Shown here: positions 61,838-64,000 of the stretch, piece by piece
How positions within the stretch are numbered: the stretch's first letter is position 1
Layout of the letters: each line of letters starts with the position of its first letter
From: Viscum album
Lineage: Eukaryota; Streptophyta; Magnoliopsida; Santalales; Viscaceae
Reading direction: 5' to 3'
NCBI GenBank assembly: GCA_963277665.1
Contig: OY728120.1
Span: forward strand, 942,945,195 to 943,009,194
Length of the DNA stretch: 64,000 nucleotides
The notes under the pieces: model-generated
What the model was told of the DNA's origin: nothing
The model's database searches: none
What the model saw: only the letters and a program-made list of their open reading frames with translations
Program-made: the position numbers and the translations under genes

Positions 61838-62412
61838 TCCACCACCAGCACCCTTTATGTTTTTCATTCTAAACTTTTTAGACCAAATCATGTACAAATC
61901 ATTAGAGAAAAATCATATGGCTTTGTGATTATTAAATATTATACAAGATTCACTTGGGAATTTTTCATGGTACACAAAAAGAGGCTAGTAATTTTTACAA
62001 AGAACAATTAAAATAAAAAAATAGATAAAAAATAATATCCATTGAAAGTAATAATTTTGTTAGGAGTTTGATAAAAAAATTATTGATGATATTCTATACA
62101 TTATAAGGACATAATAATAAATATTTCACACCAAGAACTCCAACAAAACATAGATTTCAAAATATGTAACTGAACTCCTAGAAACTCCATCGGCCTATTT
62201 ATTGATTTCAAACTCCCATTATAATTTTGGCTTGAGAAATTTATGAATTATTTTATATCATGAATATTGTACACATAAGTCTCATCCCCAAAATATAAAT
62301 TATGATCTTTGGAAAAATAAAATTATTAAAAGTTTATAGAAATGTCTCTATATAAATTATGATCTTTGGAAAAATAAAATTATGAAAAGTTTATAGAAAT
62401 GTCTCTTTCTTA
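61838..62412 (+). pseudogene. Copia element H integrase fossil
   Basis: LYVFHSKLFRPNHV (family LxLLHxDLFGP, first catalytic Asp to Lys), KSYGFVIIKYYTRFTWEFFMVHKK (YGFVIVDDYxRFTWVFFLxHK, shown in part here), FTPRTP near 62128, and a C-terminal stretch resembling YIxNRVxIRPxxxxTPYELW. The region ends in a recent 57-bp duplication. Confidence 0.82.
62294..62407 (+). repeat. 57-bp tandem duplication, two nearly identical copies
   Basis: Copies are at 62294-62350 and 62351-62407. They differ at one internal base (T to G in TTATT/TTATG) and at the last base. The length is a multiple of three. Confidence 0.92.
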
Positions 62413-63694
62413 TCAAATGAGGAATCTCTTTTTGGTTGAATGTTCAAATGTTATCCACACCATATAGTCCATTAGGAATAAACAAGTACACGGTTTTGTT
62501 GCATTCTTCCTCTAGTTGGCTCCTGAAGGTGTCATAACTGTTATAAAGAAAAAAATGTTGTTCAAATGGGTTTTTAGATTAAATCTGTTCATGACATTAC
62601 TATGCTTTAAAATTCTATAATTATAAGAAATAATCAGCCTCCTTTTGAAACAGTGAATTATATTGAGACTCATAAACATTTTTTTTATGTTTTAATTTTT
62701 AGAAATGAAAGAGGAAATTAAATGATATGTTTCTAGGGTACCTGAGGTGTCCCCACAACCCTTCATGTTGTAATGCTTGGTATTCATAATGTGGTGTAAA
62801 TTTCTAATCAACATGAAAACATTACTTTTAAATTTATTTTGATTCCACCATGATTTTTCAAGCTAAAAGATAAAGAATTACTCACCATTCAAAGAAGATA
62901 ACTTCCTAAAGGATAGACATTATTGAATCTCTTTACACCATTAATTACATCATTACTCACACATAATAAGAAGAAGATTATTTAATGTATGAAATTTCTA
63001 TCATATAAATTAATTATACAATGTTATCCTGAATAAATGATCCGTATGAAGAGGTTCCCTTTTCTTTGGAAATGGACCATTATAAGAAAATATTTTTTTC
63101 AGACTTATGTGATATATTTTTTACTCATTAAATGAGGCTTTTCCATTTGGGAATTCTATCATTTCATAACAAATTTTTTTAAATATAAATTATATATTAC
63201 AAACACTAAATACAACTACATAAAATTTGATCAAAATTTGATTCAAATAATACCTCATAGGAACTTCATCTATTGTAAATATAACTTATTATTAAATAAA
63301 AGTACCATACCCATTGTAGAATGCATTCAAATAAATTTAATTGAAAATATTCTGAAACATTTATCCCAATTTTTTGATGTTAGAGGTCACCTTATGCATT
63401 TTACATTGAATAATCCAATTTATCATTAAAAACATACAGTAGATAGATATATATTTACACCATTAATAAATGATTTTAAAAAATAGAAATAACATCATGT
63501 GGAAAATATTATCTGTTATTTTGAATCCCGTTATGAAAATAGAGGTTCTTTCTTAAAATAATTTGAGCATAATTATTTAATTTCTATTTTAACCAAAATA
63601 ACCTGATAAATCTATTACTTATCAAATTTATATTTTTCTATTGAAGAAAATATATAAAAATTTCAATGGAATAATACCTTTACTATTTTTGAAT
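62413..63694 (+). other. Unreadable linker between Copia integrase and RT
   Basis: No clear Copia similarity. The open stretch at 63238-63429 has no recognised family. Longer than the usual interval. Confidence 0.4.
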
Positions 63695-64000
63695 TACCTA
63701 ATAGTTATCACGTCATTGGTACAAAATTTGGTTTTATAAACAAATTATTTGAGCAAGGTAAAATCACATATGAAAAAGATAAACTCATATTCAAAGGAAA
63801 GAAACAATAAATGTTCATTGATTATAATGTAACCTCCAGACTTATTATTCATCAAGAATCCATTGATATATTTTTTTCTTTCTCAAACTATATAAATATA
63901 TATAAAAAATAAAATTTATATAAAATATTGTATTCTACAGAGTTTTTTTATGAAAAGGTTTTTGTGAAAAACATTCTTGATATAGAAATTGTAATGTTCA
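63695..64000 (+). pseudogene. Copia element H reverse transcriptase, N-terminal part
   Basis: VIGTKFGFINKLFEQGKITYEK and KLIFKGKK match the RT start (family VIGTKWVFRNKLDExG, ARLVxKGYxQ). SIDIFFSFSNYINI matches the AIRxFLAxAxxxxxxxxQMDVKSAFLNG approach, and FFYEKVFVK near the window end matches LNGxLxEEVYVxQPPGF. Stops are present. The active-site YVDD lies beyond the window. Confidence 0.85.

Larger units (their letters stand above)
60260..64000 (+). mobile_element. Copia element H, Ty1/Copia retrotransposon (runs off window)
   Basis: Gag, protease, integrase and RT fossils occur in Copia order (PR-INT-RT) on the plus strand. About 1.2 kb between integrase and RT is longer than usual and not readable, so an extra insertion is possible. 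Wording of the RT (NKLFEQGKITYEK) and integrase suggests a Sirevirus or Tork-like lineage, unproven. Confidence 0.82.

Noticed and set aside
61805..62011. Annotating the 68-codon frame as a small gene
   Set aside because: It is a fragment of the Copia element H integrase, open only by chance between stops.

Overview
The window reads as nuclear heterochromatin of a flowering plant. It is AT-rich and I found no intact host gene, tRNA, rRNA or CRISPR array. Nearly everything I can identify is an LTR retrotransposon in some state of decay. The primer-binding sites match the plant initiator-Met tRNA 3' end (TGGTATCAGAGC), the LTRs are 3-4 kb long, and the pol remnants carry Ty3/Gypsy integrase with a chromodomain-like tail, or Ty1/Copia signatures. 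All of these are usual for angiosperm repeats. The species cannot be named from this sequence.

Layout, left to right. Element A (Gypsy, +): 5' LTR cut by the window edge (1-1105), small internal region with a dead gag, 3' LTR 3259-7285. Element F (Gypsy, -): long 3' LTR ending at 13509, integrase/chromodomain fossil 13560-14800, and a partial 5' LTR far away at 28091-29320. CACTA-like subterminal repeats (about 14990-15333 and 27540-27800) and element B lie between the two parts of F. Element B (Gypsy, +, 15750-25118) is GC-rich, has 3.3 and 3.6 kb LTRs and a perfect 5-bp target duplication TTATT. It keeps only gag and the integrase C-terminus, so it is a non-autonomous deletion derivative, and it is the youngest large insertion here.

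Element E (Gypsy, +) is an old host element: 5' LTR to about 31833, gag near 32.5 kb, protease 33.3 kb, RT/RNase H 34.0-35.1 kb, integrase zinc finger to 35507. Its integrase is split by element C (Gypsy, +, 35508-47228, with both LTRs about 3.64 kb and recognisable gag-PR-RT-RH-INT) and resumes at 47229. It is split again by an unidentified block of about 2.9 kb (47650-50586), and its C-terminus runs 50650-51196 before the 3' LTR at 51244. The right end holds two Ty1/Copia fossils: one with protease at 56.4 kb and RT at 57.4 kb, and a longer one with gag 60.3 kb, protease 61.3 kb, integrase 61.8-62.4 kb and RT running off the end at 64000.

No coding region is intact. Stops commonly sit where the families have Trp, Gln or Arg, as expected from deamination of methylated C. 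The protein assignments come from reading translations by eye against known family motifs. Domain limits are approximate, and LTR edges marked 'about' are not resolved to the base.
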